64,000 nucleotides of DNA, from assembly GCF_003987495.1 (NCBI RefSeq), contig NZ_NGJU01000002.1, positions 141,458 through 205,457 of the forward strand, written 5' to 3'. Positions 62,708 through 64,000 of the stretch are shown here, one piece after another; within the stretch, counting starts at the first letter, position 1, and every line of letters starts with the position of its first letter. The notes below the pieces were generated by a model. That model was not told the origin of the DNA. It ran no database searches and saw only the letters and a program-made list of their open reading frames with translations. Made by a program: the position numbers and the translations under genes. The stretch is from Vagococcus salmoninarum. GTDB lineage: Bacteria > Bacillota > Bacilli > Lactobacillales > Vagococcaceae.

Positions 62708-63241
62708 ATGAAAAAAACAAAATTACGCATTTATTACCAACGTACTAAAAAAATCAGTCCGAGCCGTAACAACCAATTAAAACTAAAAACGGTTAAATGG
62801 CAAAGTAAAGAATATATCCAAGGAATTGTCTTACGAAACAATAGTTTAAACCGACCTAGTGGCTTACCTTTACTGACTAGTGTCCCATTACAAGAGGAAT
62901 CTGCCGTTCACTTAGTCGCTATCATCAACGGTCAAGTCGTTGGCACACTTTTCTTAGATCAAACCGAACGAAATAAAGTTGCCCAAATCAAACAAGTCGC
63001 TGTCTCTTCAGATTATCGTGGTCAACACATTGGTCAACAATTAATGGCTTACGCTGAAAAAGTCGCTCGCCAACTTGGTTATCATGAAGTTGTTCTAAAC
63101 GCTCGTGATTCCGCATGGTTGTTTTATGAAAAATTAGGCTATCAAAGTTTTGGGGAAACTTATCATAACCATGAGATGGTGATGCAACCTTACCGGAAAG
63201 TCTTAAAACAACGGAAACGTTTATTAACCCAAGTGGCTTAA
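62708..63241 (+). CDS. GNAT family N-acetyltransferase under M-box control
   Basis: A 177-residue protein. The basic N-terminal 35 residues (KLRIYYQRTKKISPSRNNQL) precede a GNAT domain. IKQVAVSSDYRGQHIGQQLM is the acetyl-CoA loop (R-G-x-x-I-G) and WLFYEKLGYQSFG the C-terminal motif. The NARDSAWLFYEKLGY pattern is close to the ElaA/YhbS-like branch. GGAGG is eight bases upstream of ATG 62708; a GTG nine bases earlier overlaps the site. It is the only full-size gene behind the Mg2+ riboswitch. The substrate is unknown. Confidence 0.85.
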   Translation: MKKTKLRIYYQRTKKISPSRNNQLKLKTVKWQSKEYIQGIVLRNNSLNRPSGLPLLTSVPLQEESAVHLVAIINGQVVGTLFLDQTERNKVAQIKQVAVSSDYRGQHIGQQLMAYAEKVARQLGYHEVVLNARDSAWLFYEKLGYQSFGETYHNHEMVMQPYRKVLKQRKRLLTQVA

Positions 63242-63267
63242 CTAAATGAAGGACAGTCACAATCAGC

Positions 63268-63325
63268 AAAATAACCAATCAATCTGCGAAAGTCTTGCTT
63301 TCGTCAATTGATTGGTTATTTTATT
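63268..63325 (+). terminator. Terminator of the M-box operon
   Basis: AAAATAACCAATCAAT/ATTGATTGGTTATTTT with a 23-base loop that itself folds (CGAAAG/CTTTCG), then T-rich sequence. Confidence 0.88.
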
Positions 63326-63343
63326 TTCCAACGTATCAAAAAA

Positions 63344-64000
63344 GGGCTCTTTGTCAAATAGGACTGATGAGTTAATTTTATAAGAAGATGTTTCTGGTAA
63401 ATTCCAGAAACGTCTTCTTTTTATTTTATTTAATTTTTATCAAGCCGTTAGTTAAAAATATTCTGATGCGCATGTTTTGAAATGATTTAAACCCGTAGGA
63501 TACTCTTTTTAATGTTTTTATATGTGTGTTTTTAGCTTCGATTTTTCCGTTTGAATAGCTATAAATCAATGAGTTTGTAATGCCTTCTTCATATGAAAGA
63601 AGATTCTCTATTTTCTTTTTAAACTGTGGATCTAAATTATCAGGTAAGTTTTTTAAAAATGAGAAGAATCCTTCTGGATTCTTAGTTCTGAAATGGTGTC
63701 CTAAAAGTTGAAATGATTCATAAGCATCTGCCAATGGTATTTATAGGGAGAGTAAACGGTCAATCATCATTGCTTCGGTTAAAAATGGGTATTTTGGAGA
63801 GCGGAAGCTGCGCCAGGTTTTGTAATGTGTCGTATCAATGTTGCTAGAGTTTTTCAACAAAAACTTCCAATTGGTTTTTAATTTATTGGCATCACTTTTT
63901 TTGTTTTGTTGATTAATTCGTTTCATTTCTCTTACCCTAAACTCATTAAATGCGGAATTTAGATGTTTAACAATATGAAATCGATCAATAATTAGTCTAG
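63344..64000 (-). mobile_element. ISL3-family insertion sequence, one end, continuing past the window
   Basis: The end is placed at GGGCTCTTTGTCAAAT (63344-63359), which matches the terminal inverted repeats of ISL3 elements. The transposase reads toward this end, as expected for its 3' side. A hairpin AAGAAGATGTTTCTGG/CCAGAAACgTCTTCTT lies between the end and the gene. The second inverted repeat and the 8-bp target repeat are outside the window, so the insertion site cannot be confirmed. Confidence 0.8.
63426..64000 (-). pseudogene. ISL3-family transposase, partial and interrupted by a stop codon
   Basis: From the window edge the frame reads LIIDRFHIVKHLNSAFNEFR and on to MIDRLLSL, where TAA (63741-63743) interrupts it. 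The same frame then continues IPLADAYESFQLLGHHF to SNGKIEAKNTHIKTLKRVSY, which holds the last catalytic Glu of the DDE triad, and ends at 63426. The protein aligns without a gap across the stop, so one point mutation explains the break. The N-terminal part with the zinc-finger and helix-turn-helix is outside the window. Confidence 0.85.

Overview
The window comes from a low-G+C Gram-positive bacterium. Its T-box leaders, glycine and Mg2+ riboswitches, sortase-anchored surface proteins, AdhE, BceAB-type transporter, ISL3-family insertion sequence and strong AGGAGG ribosome sites point to Lactobacillales. An Enterococcaceae (Vagococcus/Enterococcus-like) or Carnobacteriaceae host is likely. That is an inference from gene content, because there is no rRNA here to test it. 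No tRNA, rRNA, CRISPR array or prophage module was seen.

Layout. 1-5 kb: the end of a PatB/MalY-type C-S lyase, a GNAT acetyltransferase, a YxlEFG-like ABC operon led by an XRE regulator, and a MarR regulator. 5-11.5 kb: a 2097-residue wall-anchored nucleotidase with three catalytic modules, two of them an exact-length tandem duplication. 11.7-21.8 kb: small accessory genes (acetyltransferase, glutathione peroxidase, TetR/DUF2871 pair, YxeA, BceAB-like transporter, NagB-like enzyme, YvdT/S/R-like TetR-SMR operon). A type I toxin-antitoxin locus at 13.86-14.1 kb is hidden among them. 21.8-37.9 kb: a complete maltodextrin cluster (LacI regulator, two GH13 enzymes, MdxEFG transporter, MalA, maltose phosphorylase, beta-phosphoglucomutase) in nearly the order of the Bacillus yvd/mdx region. 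A wall-anchored polysaccharide lyase is inserted between the regulator and the enzymes. 38-43.5 kb: adhE, an atypical AraC-type response regulator and a T-box-controlled NhaC transporter. 43.5-50 kb: formate-THF ligase and the glycine cleavage genes gcvT-H-PA-PB behind a tandem glycine riboswitch. 50-59 kb: housekeeping genes (pheST with T-box, TrmH, acylphosphatase, YidC). 59-62 kb: a phosphotransferase pseudogene and a DUF47-Pit phosphate uptake pair. 62-63.3 kb: an Mg2+ (M-box) riboswitch that leads to two tiny ORFs and an acetyltransferase instead of a Mg2+ transporter. 63.3-64 kb: the end of an ISL3 element whose transposase carries an in-frame stop.

How the genes work together. Maltodextrins enter through MdxEFG, are cut by the neopullulanase-like and alpha-glucosidase enzymes, and maltose is phosphorolysed to glucose and beta-glucose-1-P, which PgmB converts to glucose-6-P. 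Matching palindromes of the form TGTTACCGGTAACA overlap both maltodextrin promoters and are probably the sites of the adjacent LacI regulator. The glycine cleavage system and Fhs both feed one-carbon units into tetrahydrofolate. Much of the control in this window is by RNA: two T-boxes, a tandem glycine riboswitch, an M-box, an antisense antitoxin, and terminators inside operons.

The most unusual observations are the M-box locus with its two tiny ORFs and a hairpin that covers a ribosome site, the duplicated nucleotidase module, the 78-bp repeats with mosaic hairpins between the Phe T-box and pheS, and the unannotated type I toxin-antitoxin pair.
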